Numbered from the stretch's first letter, positions 25,093-33,859 are shown. The stretch is DNA of 44,585 nt from Bacteroidales bacterium (GCA_003559855.1 PWJZ01000099.1:1-44585); one strand, 5' to 3'. Notes: a model not told the origin generated them from the letters alone. A program made the numbers and translations.

Positions 25093-26320
25093 AAAAATCC
25101 CTCTTTCGATAATGAAGCTCCTTATCGGTGAGTAAATCGCGTAAATTTTGTAGTAAAGATATGGAAATATTTGCAAATTTGAAAGTTGTAAGGAAATATT
25201 TTGATATGGATATCTCTTGTTTGCCGAAAAATAATTTCAGATGGTTACGTAAATTATCTTCATCACTCTTATGATTCATCAGATGATAATATCTGACAAA
25301 CTGTAAAATTCTTAATCCGTCAATTTTGGTATGACAAGCTCTTGTAAATTTGTCAACATTTTTATAATTTAAACGTAATTGCTGAAATATTTTACTTGTG
25401 CCGTATATTTTTTCAAAAAAGTCGTCCATAGGGATAGGTAGATCCTCATTGAGAAGCTTCGGAAAAAGCTCATATGTTTCCCTGATAATATCGAAAGGTT
25501 CAGGGGGGTACACGGGATACTTCTCCCACCGGTTTTCAATGCCGTCTGCAACAGCCGGACCTGTGCCAAAAGGTACGCGCTTTGAAATTCTTGGCGAAGG
25601 ATAAACATAATGTTCATTATATTGACTAATGCGTCCGTGTTTGCGCAATTTTTGCAAAAGGTAAAAATCTTCGCCTGCCGGTCTGGGTGTAATTTTACCT
25701 ATATTTTTTAAACTTTTTGCATACATGGTTATAGCCGATCCTAAGGGTGTGAATGCGTACGGGCTACCTATCCGCCACAAATTCAGCACATATAAGCGCA
25801 TATAAATCTCATAACGTAAAATCGCCCTGTCAACAGCTTTATCTCCTGTTAGCTTGTGATAATAAGGATTTGCATGTGCTATAGCATCGGGCGTTTTTGA
25901 AAAAATATCCGCTACCGACTGAAAATAGCCGGGTTTAAAGGTAGTGTCGGCATCAAGACACATTATCAAATCATTTTCATTTGATATGGTGAGTGCCTTT
26001 TCAAATAACAGATTGCGCGCATGACCCACACCTTTTTCGTGCGGTGAAAAACCGCGACCCGGTGAGCTTCTGTCAAGTATTTCTATCGGCGGATATTCCA
26101 GGTTTTTAAGAAAAGCAATGGTTTTACTGTTGTTTTCGCAAATAACTTTTTTATTCGGATCAGACCACCAACGTTCAGGCTGGTTAACGCATACAAGTAC
26201 AGTGAAGTTTTTATATGTCTGCTTTCTGATTGAATAAATGCAGTTTTCAATATAACCCAATTCATCCATTGCAGGAATGGTTATGATCATATGGGGATGA
26301 TTGATGTTTTTTTCAGGCAT
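25070..26320 (-). CDS. Glycosyltransferase family 2
   Basis: About 416 residues with a GT-A fold. The N-terminal MIITIPAMDELGYIENCIYSIRKQTYKN segment is the classical GT2 nucleotide-sugar strand-loop, and CLDADTTFKPGYF carries the DxD metal-binding motif (about residues 120-124). A GVGHARNLLFEKA helix lies between them, and GSAITMYAKSL and GEDFYLLQKL (the ED acceptor/catalytic pair) follow. There are no obvious membrane helices, so it is probably cytoplasmic or peripheral. The acceptor and sugar are unknown. I start at the ATG at 26320 (MPEKNINHPH); an in-frame ATG at 26386 is possible but adds a non-conserved extension. It overlaps miaA by 23 bases and follows the DUF4199 gene by about 138 bases. 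Confidence 0.83.
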   Translation of the reverse strand: MPEKNINHPHMIITIPAMDELGYIENCIYSIRKQTYKNFTVLVCVNQPERWWSDPNKKVICENNSKTIAFLKNLEYPPIEILDRSSPGRGFSPHEKGVGHARNLLFEKALTISNENDLIMCLDADTTFKPGYFQSVADIFSKTPDAIAHANPYYHKLTGDKAVDRAILRYEIYMRLYVLNLWRIGSPYAFTPLGSAITMYAKSLKNIGKITPRPAGEDFYLLQKLRKHGRISQYNEHYVYPSPRISKRVPFGTGPAVADGIENRWEKYPVYPPEPFDIIRETYELFPKLLNEDLPIPMDDFFEKIYGTSKIFQQLRLNYKNVDKFTRACHTKIDGLRILQFVRYYHLMNHKSDEDNLRNHLKLFFGKQEISISKYFLTTFKFANISISLLQNLRDLLTDKELHYRKRDFYEPELSF

Positions 26321-26457
26321 CTGAGCTATATCCGGATATTTGACAATTGCGGTAAAACAATCAACGATGGCTATGAAAATGTGCATCCAGGCCCGATTAC
26401 CCTCCTGAAACTGCCACTATACTTGTAATTCATAAACCCATCACTCACAACTTATAA

Positions 26458-26994
26458 CTATTCCGCCATTTCCAATGGCTTATCTTTCTTAAAAACAGTG
26501 GCAACAATCAATGAAAAAATGGTTCCGAAAAAAGTTGTTGAAAACAAGGATGAAACAAAAAAGAAGTATGGATTTATGAAAAACTTTGTAAACGACATAG
26601 CCGTTTCTAATTCTCTTTCGCTTATACCGGGAGTTTTTTCAAGGATTGATTGCTCAGTTTCAATGATTAATTCCTGCATAATTTCAGGATTTATATACTT
26701 AAAAAACGCAAAAGTGTATAATCCTGAAATAATGCCAGCGATCAATGATACCAAAACTCCAAATCCCAGCGCTCTTCCATACTTTATATATCCTTCAAGC
26801 AGCTCGTCACGATAAATTTTCAAGCCGTAAACAATAACGACAAGCAAAGCCAGGTAACTTATTATGCCCGACGACCAGTGTTGTTGCTGTCCGGCAACAT
26901 AGTAAACTATTGCAATAACTATCAAAATAATTCCCGCCAATACTCCGTATTGAAAAGCAGGCTTCCAGACTGATGCACGTTTTTGATCTTCCAT
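26458..26994 (-). CDS. DUF4199 membrane protein
   Basis: 178 residues with four membrane helices (about 13-34, 40-57, 76-97 and 143-167), matching DUF4199, a Bacteroidota family of unknown function. The conserved pattern LEGYIKYGRALGFGVLVSLIAGIISGLYTF is in the middle. The start is the ATG at 26994 (MEDQKRASVW) rather than 27033, because a consensus -7 element TATATTTG at 27038-27031 overlaps the upstream start. A GT2 gene follows on the same strand, and the DUF4199-glycosyltransferase pairing is familiar in this phylum, which hints at a shared envelope role. Confidence 0.82.
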   Translation of the reverse strand: MEDQKRASVWKPAFQYGVLAGIILIVIAIVYYVAGQQQHWSSGIISYLALLVVIVYGLKIYRDELLEGYIKYGRALGFGVLVSLIAGIISGLYTFAFFKYINPEIMQELIIETEQSILEKTPGISERELETAMSFTKFFINPYFFFVSSLFSTTFFGTIFSLIVATVFKKDKPLEMAE

Positions 26995-27030
26995 ATTTTC
27001 CACAGCTTTTTGGTTTAATGAATATGATTG

Positions 27031-27038
27031 CAAATATA
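27031..27038 (-). promoter_or_regulatory. Putative -7 element for DUF4199
   Basis: Minus-strand TATATTTG (27038-27031) matches TAnnTTTG exactly. The predicted start near 27024 gives a leader of about 30 bases to the ATG at 26994. No clear -33 element. Confidence 0.4.
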
Positions 27039-27124
27039 ATTGTTTATTAAATGTTTTTTAGGCTTTTTCTAAAAGGTTTATACATAAGGTTGTTAATATA
27101 GTTGCAATTGCCGGGAACAATTTC

Positions 27125-27166
27125 AAAAAACAAAAGCCTTCCGCAAAAAACATTACAAAAGGCTTT
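27125..27166 (-). terminator. Terminator of tRNA-Leu
   Basis: An 8-bp perfect stem, AAAGCCTT (27166-27159) with AAGGCTTT (27140-27133), is followed on the minus strand by TGTTTTTT. It begins 8 bases after the tRNA 3' end. Confidence 0.65.
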
Positions 27167-27173
27167 GGTGAAG

Positions 27174-27257
27174 TACCCGGGGCCGGGATCGAACCGGCAC
27201 GGTATTTCTACCATTGGTTTTTGAGACCAACGCGTCTACCAATTCCGCCACCCGGGC
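27174..27257 (-). tRNA. tRNA-Leu (anticodon CAA)
   Basis: 84 nt on the minus strand. The acceptor strand GCCCGGG pairs with CCCGGGT, with discriminator A. The D-arm contains TGGCGGAATTGGTAGACGCG. The anticodon stem TTGGT/ACCAA encloses loop CTCAAAA, giving CAA (reads UUG). A long variable arm identifies a type II tRNA, and the T-arm is GCCGG-TTCGATC-CCGGC. The 3' CCA is not encoded. Leucine identity fits A73 and the long variable arm. An intrinsic terminator follows at 27125-27166. Confidence 0.95.
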
Positions 27258-27639
27258 AAATAAATAAATAAATAAATGAAACATTAACCAATGGTACAAA
27301 TGTAACCATTACTTTGCTTACATCAAAATAAAATTAAATTGAATTACGGAATATGGCAGGCCGGGTATCCGGCCAGACCGGTGAGCCCCTCGGTAAAGCG
27401 GTGATCAACTGCTATATGTGCGGGTTTTGATGTTTTGAATATGTCGCTCCGGGGTAGTAGTTGTATGAAGTTATGGTTTCTTTAATTGGTGTTACCGGCA
27501 CATTCTTACACAGGAACATTTTAATAGCCGTAATTATTAAAATGCAGGAACTTTCTATCTTAACAGGTATTTGACAATATCTTACATTATTTGGACAAAT
27601 TCTTTTTTTCATTAAACACTTTAAATAAATAATTATTTT
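27258..27639. other. Intergenic region upstream of prs and of tRNA-Leu
   Basis: No convincing gene. It opens with five AAAT units (27258-27277) against the tRNA 5' end. At 27353-27430 a GC-richer patch contains the perfect hairpin GGCCGG-GTAT-CCGGCC. It also has a 25-codon frame (AGRVSGQTGEPLGKAVIN) that resembles a carboxypeptidase-regulatory-like fold fragment, but is probably chance or a relic. Confidence 0.35.
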
Positions 27640-27647
27640 TAAATTTG
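27640..27647 (+). promoter_or_regulatory. Putative -7 element for prs
   Basis: TAAATTTG matches TAnnTTTG. It would start transcription near 27655, downstream of the in-frame TTG at 27649, which supports the ATG at 27682 as the real start. Confidence 0.4.
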
Positions 27648-27681
27648 TTTGCAAATAATCTCATTGCAAAAAATAATTGAT

Positions 27682-28629
27682 ATGGGTTCATCAGTGGTAA
27701 ACATTTTTGCGGGTTCGGCATCGGGTTACTTGGCGCAAAGGATAGCCGACCATTATGGTAAGCCTTTGGGAAAGGAGATATTATCAAAATTCAGTGATGG
27801 TGAGTTTCAGCCTTCTTTTGAAGAAACATTGCGTGGTAATGATGTTTTCATTATCCAAAGCACTTTTCCGCCTTCGGATAACATCATGGAACTTCTGCTT
27901 ATGATTGATGCTGCATGCCGTGCTTCGGCCAATCAGGTTGTGGCCGTTATACCCTATTTTGGTTTTGCACGTCAGGACAGGAAAGACAAGCCCCGCGTTT
28001 CAATAGGGGCAAAACTTATGGCAAATTTGTTGGTGGCAGCAGGTGTAAACAGGGTCATTACAATGGACTTACATGCCGATCAGATACAGGGATTTTTTGA
28101 CGTACCTGTTGACCACATGTTCGCTTCTTCAATTTTTGTACCACATATTCAAAAAATGGCATTACCAAATCTTGTCATGGGTTCACCCGATACCGGGGGA
28201 ACAAGGAGAGCCGCAGCTTACGCCAAATTCCTTGAATGCGACCTTGTAATTTGCTACAAGCAACGTTCTAAACCCAATGAAGTGGGAAAAATGGTGCTTA
28301 TCGGAGAGGTGAAAGATAAAGACGTTGTCCTGGTCGATGATATTATTGATACAGCCGGCTCAATAACAAAAGCTGCAAAAATGATAATGGAAAAAGGAGC
28401 ACGAAGCGTAAGGGCTGTATGCACTCACCCGGTATTTTCAGGGAAGGCATATGAAACAATCAGTAACAGCGTCTTTGAAGAGGTTATCGTAACCGATACC
28501 ATTCCATTTAAAAAACCATGCGAAAAAGTTACGGTCTTGTCTACAGCCAAACTTTTTGCGGATGTCATACAAAAGGTGCATAACCATGAATCTATAAGCT
28601 CGCATTTTGAATTCACTACAATCCTTTGA
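27682..28629 (+). CDS. prs: Ribose-phosphate pyrophosphokinase
   Basis: Makes PRPP from ribose 5-phosphate and ATP for purine, pyrimidine, histidine, tryptophan and NAD synthesis. 315 residues, the normal class I length. The N-terminus VNIFAGSASGYLAQRIADHYGKPLG, the flexible-loop region YFGFARQDRKDKPRVSIGAKLMANLL, the metal-binding MDLHADQIQGFFD and the PRPP loop VVLVDDIIDTAGSI are all intact. The ATG at 27682 (MGSSVVNIF) is chosen because a longer TTG reading at 27649 adds residues not found in the family and lies upstream of the predicted transcript start. It is monocistronic as far as can be seen; PurL at 1796-4030 acts downstream in the same pathway. Confidence 0.95.
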   Translation: MGSSVVNIFAGSASGYLAQRIADHYGKPLGKEILSKFSDGEFQPSFEETLRGNDVFIIQSTFPPSDNIMELLLMIDAACRASANQVVAVIPYFGFARQDRKDKPRVSIGAKLMANLLVAAGVNRVITMDLHADQIQGFFDVPVDHMFASSIFVPHIQKMALPNLVMGSPDTGGTRRAAAYAKFLECDLVICYKQRSKPNEVGKMVLIGEVKDKDVVLVDDIIDTAGSITKAAKMIMEKGARSVRAVCTHPVFSGKAYETISNSVFEEVIVTDTIPFKKPCEKVTVLSTAKLFADVIQKVHNHESISSHFEFTTIL

Positions 28630-28687
28630 AGCTGTGATGACAGGATAATGAATCTAAACAATATCAAGTTAATACATGCTAATTTGA

Positions 28688-28718
28688 TTTGATTTTTAAA
28701 TATTTTTTCTTAACTTTG
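28688..28718 (+). promoter_or_regulatory. Bacteroidota promoter for the exported protein/ALDH unit
   Basis: TTTG (28688-28691), a 19-base spacer and TAACTTTG (28711-28718) match the consensus in both elements. Predicted start near 28724, leader about 60 bases. Confidence 0.6.
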
Positions 28719-28782
28719 TCATTTGTAAAAACAGAATATTGTTTTGTTATCATTAAAAACAACAAATTAAGAGGGAGTAAGT

Positions 28783-29448
28783 ATGCAAACATTCAAAATG
28801 ATCCAGGTAGCGGGTGTTGCTCTGCTACTCATCTTTTTTTCACCGCAGGATGTCCAATCGCAATTATTTACTTCACCGGGTAACGGGCTTTTTTCTGACA
28901 ATCAGTCCCTTAACTATGATTTGCGTTTAGGATCAAGTTTTACTACCGGTTTTGGAAGCGGCTCATTCCATACGCATAGCATTGCACCTTCTGTCAACTG
29001 GGCTGCATCAGAACGTTTTACAGTATTGGCGGGCACTTTGTTTACCTACTCTGCCTTTCCGGGATTACAGCAAAATACTATGATAGGCGGGTTTGATAAT
29101 ACATATGAGCAATCTTTTTTAAGTGATAACATTTACAGTAACCTGACATATACTTTGGGTTTTTACAGGGTGAGTGAAAACCTGACCTTTATGGGCGGTG
29201 CTTATTTTGAAAGTTCTAACCTGGGTCAAAACGCAGAAATGAATCCGGAAGCTTTTAATTTTAATGCCAAAGGCATGATAATGGGTTTTGATTATAAGAT
29301 CAGCGATAAGATGCGGATAGGCGCTGAATTTAACTTTCGCTCCGGACATTCGCCATATTATTACCATTTCAGCCCATATTCGTCGCCCGGCTTTTATCAG
29401 TCATCACCATTCGACAATAGCAGGAGGGCAGGCTGGCTAAACGATTAA
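28783..29448 (+). CDS. Exported protein, probable small outer-membrane or periplasmic beta protein
   Basis: 221 residues; no family is recognised. A signal peptide (~1-26, LLLIFFSPQDVQS-Q) is followed by repeated Gly/Ser/aromatic strands (LRLGSSFTTGFGSGSF, FTVLAGTLFTYSAF, YSNLTYTLGFYRV, MRIGAEFNFRSG). These read like an eight-strand-sized beta-barrel without a C-terminal aromatic end. The last ~25 residues are Tyr/Ser/Pro-rich (YYYHFSPYSSPGFYQSSP) and end in a charged tail. It lies 13 bases before the aldehyde dehydrogenase gene on the same strand and shares its promoter at 28688-28718, but the products are unlikely to act together. Confidence 0.75.
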   Translation: MQTFKMIQVAGVALLLIFFSPQDVQSQLFTSPGNGLFSDNQSLNYDLRLGSSFTTGFGSGSFHTHSIAPSVNWAASERFTVLAGTLFTYSAFPGLQQNTMIGGFDNTYEQSFLSDNIYSNLTYTLGFYRVSENLTFMGGAYFESSNLGQNAEMNPEAFNFNAKGMIMGFDYKISDKMRIGAEFNFRSGHSPYYYHFSPYSSPGFYQSSPFDNSRRAGWLND

Positions 29449-29461
29449 GATTAACAATAAT

Positions 29462-30880
29462 ATGTATTTTAAGATTTATGCGGGAGGGGAATTCATAGAA
29501 GGTTCTTCGGAGTTGCCTGTCAAGCGTCCATTTGATGATACTTTATTTGCCACTACATGGCTTGCGGATGAAAATATTCTTGAAAAAGCCATAAGGAAGG
29601 CTATGGATGTTGAAGAAGAAGTAAAAGAGCTGCCGGCATATGAACGAAGCTTGGCACTTTCACAAATATCTTCTCGTATTGTTGAAAATGAGCAGGAATT
29701 TGCCGCTGCCATCGCAAACGAAGCTGCAAAGCCCATTCGTTACGCTGCCGGTGAAGTACGTCGTGCAGCCCAGGTGTTTGCCGTGGCTGCAGAAGAAGCA
29801 AAACGACTGCCACGTGAATATATGGGACTAGACTGGACTCCGGAAGCTAAAAATAAAGAAGCTCTTGTAAAATATTTTCCCGTCGGACTAATAGCCGGTA
29901 TAAGCCCTTTCAACTTTCCGTTAAACCTTGCCGTGCATAAAATTGCTCCTGCCATAGCCGCAGGATGCCCTGTAATTCATAAACCCGCAACTTCAACGCC
30001 AATATCAACCTTAAAACTTGCACAATTGATCAACGAAACATCACTGCCTAAAGGCACCGTTTCAATTTTGCCTATGGACAGGAAAACCGGCAACCGGCTT
30101 GTGACAGACCCCAGGTTTCAGCTGCTAACCTTCACAGGTTCGCCCGAAGCAGGATGGAAAATGAAAGAAAAGGCAGGCAGAAAAAAAGTAGTGCTGGAAC
30201 TCGGAGGTAATGCCGGTACGATAATTACCCCTTCCGCCGACCTGAAACATGCAGTTGAACAAAGTGTTACCGGTGGTTTTGCATACCAGGGGCAGGTTTG
30301 TATCCATGCCCAAAGATTTTTTGTTCATGATTCAATATTTAAGCCGTTTATCAATGATATGGCAAACAAAAGCAGCAAACTTAAATTTGGTTCTCCTCTT
30401 ATGGCAGATACTGACATTACGGTAATGATTAATGAAGAAAATGCCCTCAGGGTTGAAAATTGGGTAACGGAAGCAGTAAAATCAGGAGCAAAAGTGATCT
30501 GCGGCGGAAGAAGGGAAGGACGTTACTTTGAACCGACAATACTTACTAATACCAGGCCCGGTATGAAAGTTAATTGCCTCGAAATATTCGGACCCGTTAT
30601 TACCGTTGAACCATATAAAGATTTTACCGTTGCCGTAAATGAAGTAAATAACAGTAATTATGGTTTACAAGCATCTGTCTTTACAAATCAACTGGATGAA
30701 ATGGACTATGCCTTTGAAAATATCAAATCCGGCGGTATAATTATTAATAGTGCGCCAATATTCAGGGTTGACCACATGGTTTATGGAGGCGTGAAAGATT
30801 CAGGGCAAGGCCGTGAAGGAGTAAAATATGCAATACGCGAAATGATGGAACCACGACTGCTGGTCAAAAACATAAGTTGA
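29462..30880 (+). CDS. NAD(P)+-dependent aldehyde dehydrogenase
   Basis: 472 residues, cytoplasmic. It has the ALDH oxyanion Asn in SPFNFP (N151), the cofactor-binding FTGSPEAGWKM (about 224-234), the general base E246 in LELGGNAG and the nucleophile C280 in GQVCIHAQR. The C-terminal LEIFGPVITVEPYKD and the GGVKDSGQGREG substrate-tunnel motif are normal. The substrate is not determined: the sequence resembles the lactaldehyde/phospho-aldehyde-like branch more than betaine-aldehyde enzymes. The gene follows an exported-protein gene by 13 bases and converges on a BASS-type transporter 14 bases away. Start is the ATG at 29462. Confidence 0.88.
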   Translation: MYFKIYAGGEFIEGSSELPVKRPFDDTLFATTWLADENILEKAIRKAMDVEEEVKELPAYERSLALSQISSRIVENEQEFAAAIANEAAKPIRYAAGEVRRAAQVFAVAAEEAKRLPREYMGLDWTPEAKNKEALVKYFPVGLIAGISPFNFPLNLAVHKIAPAIAAGCPVIHKPATSTPISTLKLAQLINETSLPKGTVSILPMDRKTGNRLVTDPRFQLLTFTGSPEAGWKMKEKAGRKKVVLELGGNAGTIITPSADLKHAVEQSVTGGFAYQGQVCIHAQRFFVHDSIFKPFINDMANKSSKLKFGSPLMADTDITVMINEENALRVENWVTEAVKSGAKVICGGRREGRYFEPTILTNTRPGMKVNCLEIFGPVITVEPYKDFTVAVNEVNNSNYGLQASVFTNQLDEMDYAFENIKSGGIIINSAPIFRVDHMVYGGVKDSGQGREGVKYAIREMMEPRLLVKNIS

Positions 30881-30894
30881 TTTGAGATTATTGT

Positions 30895-31812
30895 TTAATC
30901 GTTGTGCAAATCTCTTTTTCCAATCCTTTTCATGATTAGCCTCATGGGAGTTAGTGAGATTATCCATGCAAACTGAGCCATAATGCAAAAAACTGCTATT
31001 AGTGGTGGTAAGTAAATAGTTGCCAGGGATATGCCCAAACCTATATTGTTCAATCCGGAGCTAATGGAGTAGGTTGCTTTGTTTTCAAAATTGCGTGGAG
31101 GCATCATAAACCATCCTAATACAAACAGACCGATATAGAAAAATATTGCTGTTAATCCAAAAACCACTACTACATCAGGCTGTTGCAATAATGTTTGCCT
31201 GTTTTTTGCAACCGCAAATATGAGTATCAATGACAAACAAGCCGCAGTAATATATGAGAGATTTGAGATCATCCAGTTTTTTACTCTTAATTTTTTGCGT
31301 AAAGGCAAATGGAGGAAAAAAGGCAGTATTACCGTAATAAACATTGTTTGAAAAAGGTCTGTAGCATCAACAACCGCAACTTTTTCCGATGCCCACGGAA
31401 CAAATACGGGTATTGTAAAAGTGGCTGCGAGGCTGCTCAAAGCAAGAATCATTAAAGACAGGTTGATTCTTTTTGTGATTAAAGAAGTGAGCGGAGGCGA
31501 TGCAACAGCGGAAGGCAATAACAACAAAAAAAACAATGCAAAAGCATAAAATGGCGAAACAAACCTGATAATAAAGAACAGTGCCAGGGGGATCAATACA
31601 AACCTGATAACGGTAAACAAAACTGCTTTTCCGGCTTCCACCCTAAAGATATCTGTTTTCAATTCAATTTGAAAGCAGGATGCAAAGATTATGGTAAAAA
31701 GAAATGCTAATATAAAATAAGAAGCATAATTGCCGGGGTAGGGAATGAAAAATCCGGTAAACCCGGCAATAAGCAGGATAACACTTAAATAGTCGTTTAC
31801 AAAACCTTTCAT
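30895..31812 (-). CDS. BASS-family (bile acid:Na+ symporter-like) membrane transporter
   Basis: 305 residues and about nine or ten membrane helices, matching the SBF/BASS fold. The conserved core includes PSAVASPPLTSLITKRIN around residue 108 and the helix-break region YSISSGLNNIGLGISLATIYLPP around 255 that lines the sodium/substrate site in this family. It is shorter than ASBT-type proteins. In bacteria these carriers move organic anions (pantoate, arsenite, bile acids or others), and nothing here fixes the substrate. It lies 174 bases downstream of mgtE on the same strand and could be co-transcribed, which would put it under the Mg2+ riboswitch too. Start is the ATG at 31812. Confidence 0.75.
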   Translation of the reverse strand: MKGFVNDYLSVILLIAGFTGFFIPYPGNYASYFILAFLFTIIFASCFQIELKTDIFRVEAGKAVLFTVIRFVLIPLALFFIIRFVSPFYAFALFFLLLLPSAVASPPLTSLITKRINLSLMILALSSLAATFTIPVFVPWASEKVAVVDATDLFQTMFITVILPFFLHLPLRKKLRVKNWMISNLSYITAACLSLILIFAVAKNRQTLLQQPDVVVVFGLTAIFFYIGLFVLGWFMMPPRNFENKATYSISSGLNNIGLGISLATIYLPPLIAVFCIMAQFAWIISLTPMRLIMKRIGKRDLHND

Positions 31813-31986
31813 AAAAAATCAAATCCCAAAGCTAATCATTATTTTATCAACCTGCTATGGTCTATACATAAAATCAGCATATTCGGCACTATCTGAACGA
31901 TTTTTTCCAACAGTTGCGGTCAATATAATTTTCGTAAATCCGAAACTATAATTGAATCATCCGATTGAATTTTGGTGTTGATGATC

Positions 31987-33387
31987 TCAGAAAAACATGA
32001 TTGTGGCGACGCTGAAATATATTAACAATCCTGTAGCATCTACCAATGTTGTAATAGCCGGGCTGGCAGCTACTGCCGGGTCGCCACCTAGCCTGCTTAC
32101 TATAAGGGGCAGGCTGGCGCCTATGAGTGTTGACGAGATAACTTGAAGGCTGAGAGCTATTGCGATGCCGGTCCCAACAAAAGCAAGGGTGAGTTCCCCC
32201 GGTATTGGAACATTGAATAACGATGTAAGTAATAAAACATTACCGAACGTTATGATTCCTATTACCAGTCCTAATAATATGCTGATCCTTGCTTCTTTAA
32301 GCAATATTTTAAACCATTGCTGAATTCTGACCTGTCCCAGGGCCATTGCACGAATTACAATAGTTGCGGCCTGGCTGCCGGTATTTCCACCGGTATCTGC
32401 AACCATAGGCATATAAAAGGCAAGAATTACCAATGAGGCTATTGCATCTTCAAATCTGTGAATGACAATCCCGGTCAGCAACCCCATAACCGCAAGAATA
32501 GCAACCCAAACCACCCTTTTCCTGAAATGCGAAACAGGCTTGGTCTCTATATAGTTAAGCTCTTCCTCTTCTGTTGTGGCCGGCAGAATACCCATGAATT
32601 TTTCCATATCCTCGGTTTGCTCCGCCCTGATTACATCAATTGCTTCATCATGACGGACAATACCTGCCAGTTGATTTAACTGGTTTATTACAGGTATTGC
32701 CACAAGGTCATATTTTTCTATTTTATTGGCAACACTTTCACGGTCCTCCTCCACCTCGGCAAAAGCATAATCAGTTTGCAAAAACTCTTTTACTTTCGTA
32801 TCGGGCTCAGCCATTATCAGATCTTTAAGAGTGGTAAAACCTTTCAGCTTCATCTGATTATCTACCACATACAGATAGTAGATCATTTTATTTGAAGGTG
32901 CGTCTTTTCTTACTTTTTCAATAGCCTGCGATGCAGTCATATCTTCCAGCAGAGTAGCAAAATCGGTGCTCATGATACCACCGGCGGTTTCAGGATCATA
33001 TGAGCTCAAATGCGTTACGTCTTCACGGGTCTTCTTGTTTAGAAAAGGCAATAACTGCAACTGTTTCTCACGATCAAGCTCCTGGTATAAATCGGCACGG
33101 ATATCAGATGCCATATAAGTGAAAATGTCGGCAAATGATTTACGGTCAAGCATATCAAACAGCTTCATCTGCTTTTCACGGTCAAAATCCGAAACTATAT
33201 AACCCTGCTCTTCATTGTTGAAAAGCCCCAATACATCCAAAAGAATATCATCCTCAAGACCGTCAAGGATCTCTACGACTTCTATTACAGGCATTTTTTT
33301 CAATACCGCCACAAGAGCTTCCCATTCCTGTGCCCGTATCAATCCTTCTATTATGATATTTTTTTGTTCTTTATCTAAATTAACCAT
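31987..33387 (-). CDS. mgtE: Magnesium transporter MgtE
   Basis: A Mg2+ channel/transporter of the inner membrane, 466 residues. Domains: the MgtE N superhelical domain (~10-140, with alternating LF...LDREKQ repeats), two CBS domains (~145-265; VDNQMKLKGFTTLKDL, LAGIVRHDEAIDVI), the plug helix, and five membrane helices (~295-466) with the selectivity motif GGNTGSQAATIVIRAMALGQV and VSRLGGDPAVAASPAITTLVDATGL. Full length, with start at the ATG at 33387. Expression is almost certainly controlled by the M-box riboswitch and terminator upstream (33561-33800), which stops transcription when Mg2+ is high; about 175 untranslated bases separate the terminator from the start codon. Confidence 0.95.
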   Translation of the reverse strand: MVNLDKEQKNIIIEGLIRAQEWEALVAVLKKMPVIEVVEILDGLEDDILLDVLGLFNNEEQGYIVSDFDREKQMKLFDMLDRKSFADIFTYMASDIRADLYQELDREKQLQLLPFLNKKTREDVTHLSSYDPETAGGIMSTDFATLLEDMTASQAIEKVRKDAPSNKMIYYLYVVDNQMKLKGFTTLKDLIMAEPDTKVKEFLQTDYAFAEVEEDRESVANKIEKYDLVAIPVINQLNQLAGIVRHDEAIDVIRAEQTEDMEKFMGILPATTEEEELNYIETKPVSHFRKRVVWVAILAVMGLLTGIVIHRFEDAIASLVILAFYMPMVADTGGNTGSQAATIVIRAMALGQVRIQQWFKILLKEARISILLGLVIGIITFGNVLLLTSLFNVPIPGELTLAFVGTGIAIALSLQVISSTLIGASLPLIVSRLGGDPAVAASPAITTLVDATGLLIYFSVATIMFF

Positions 33388-33560
33388 AGCACCCCCTTTT
33401 AATCTTTTATTAATAATTACACCTGTTTTGCAAATGCATACTGAATTATGCGTTTGCAGGATTCATGCCTTGATTTAAAAATAATTACAGATCACAAGCA
33501 ATTTAAAGAATTCCGGAAAAGCCCTGTACGAAAGATCTCTGTTATTTGTGTTTCTTGCAC

Positions 33561-33586
33561 AAAAAAAAACCCTTCCGGAGAAGGGG
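33561..33586 (-). terminator. Rho-independent terminator of the M-box riboswitch
   Basis: On the minus strand CCCTTC-TCCG-GAAGGG (6-bp stem, 33585-33570) is followed by nine T residues (33569-33561). Its 5' half can instead pair with AAGGGGCA in the aptamer 3' strand (33643-33636), an antiterminator. Confidence 0.85.
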
Positions 33587-33633
33587 CATCAATGTTATAC
33601 ATATTCTTTGATTGTCTTTATTTGAACAACATT

Positions 33634-33796
33634 TTGCCCCTTGTTGAGTTTTAGCTCTCACTGACGTATTCCTTAGTATACAGAAAGCTGCTTTAAGCAA
33701 AGCCTTAATCCGGCAATGCCTGTTCTACCCATTGGCGTCTTTGGACATTTTTGGGCAGCAGCCTTTGTTCAGCAAGTAGCCTCACCTAACAGGCAA
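33634..33796 (-). promoter_or_regulatory. M-box (ykoK leader) Mg2+ riboswitch aptamer
   Basis: Minus-strand text has the M-box landmarks in order: GTTAGGTGAGGCTAC near the 5' end (about 33790), CTGCTGCCCAAAAATGTCC and AAAGACGCCAATGGGT (about 33756-33719), and GTGAGAGCTAAAACTC near 33660-33646. P1 forms between TTGCCTGTT (33796-33788) and AACAAGGGGCAA (33645-33634, small bulge). AAGGGGCA of the latter can instead pair with TGCCCCTT of the terminator (33588-33581), so P1 and antiterminator exclude each other. With Mg2+ bound, P1 holds that strand and the terminator folds: OFF in high Mg2+. The target is mgtE, as in many bacteria. Confidence 0.9.
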
Positions 33797-33827
33797 TTCC
33801 AGTATGACCAATACGAAATTGAAGGTG

Positions 33828-33859
33828 CAAAGATACAAATATTTTATTGAAAATTCAAA
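33828..33859 (-). promoter_or_regulatory. Promoter of the M-box/mgtE transcript
   Basis: Minus-strand TTTG (33859-33856), a 20-base spacer and TATCTTTG (33835-33828) match the Bacteroidota consensus. Transcription would begin near 33821, about 25 bases before the aptamer P1 strand. Confidence 0.65.

Noticed and set aside
27353-27430. 25-codon frame resembling a carboxypeptidase-regulatory-like fragment
   Set aside because: Too short, with no continuation in any frame and no start context; at most a relic.
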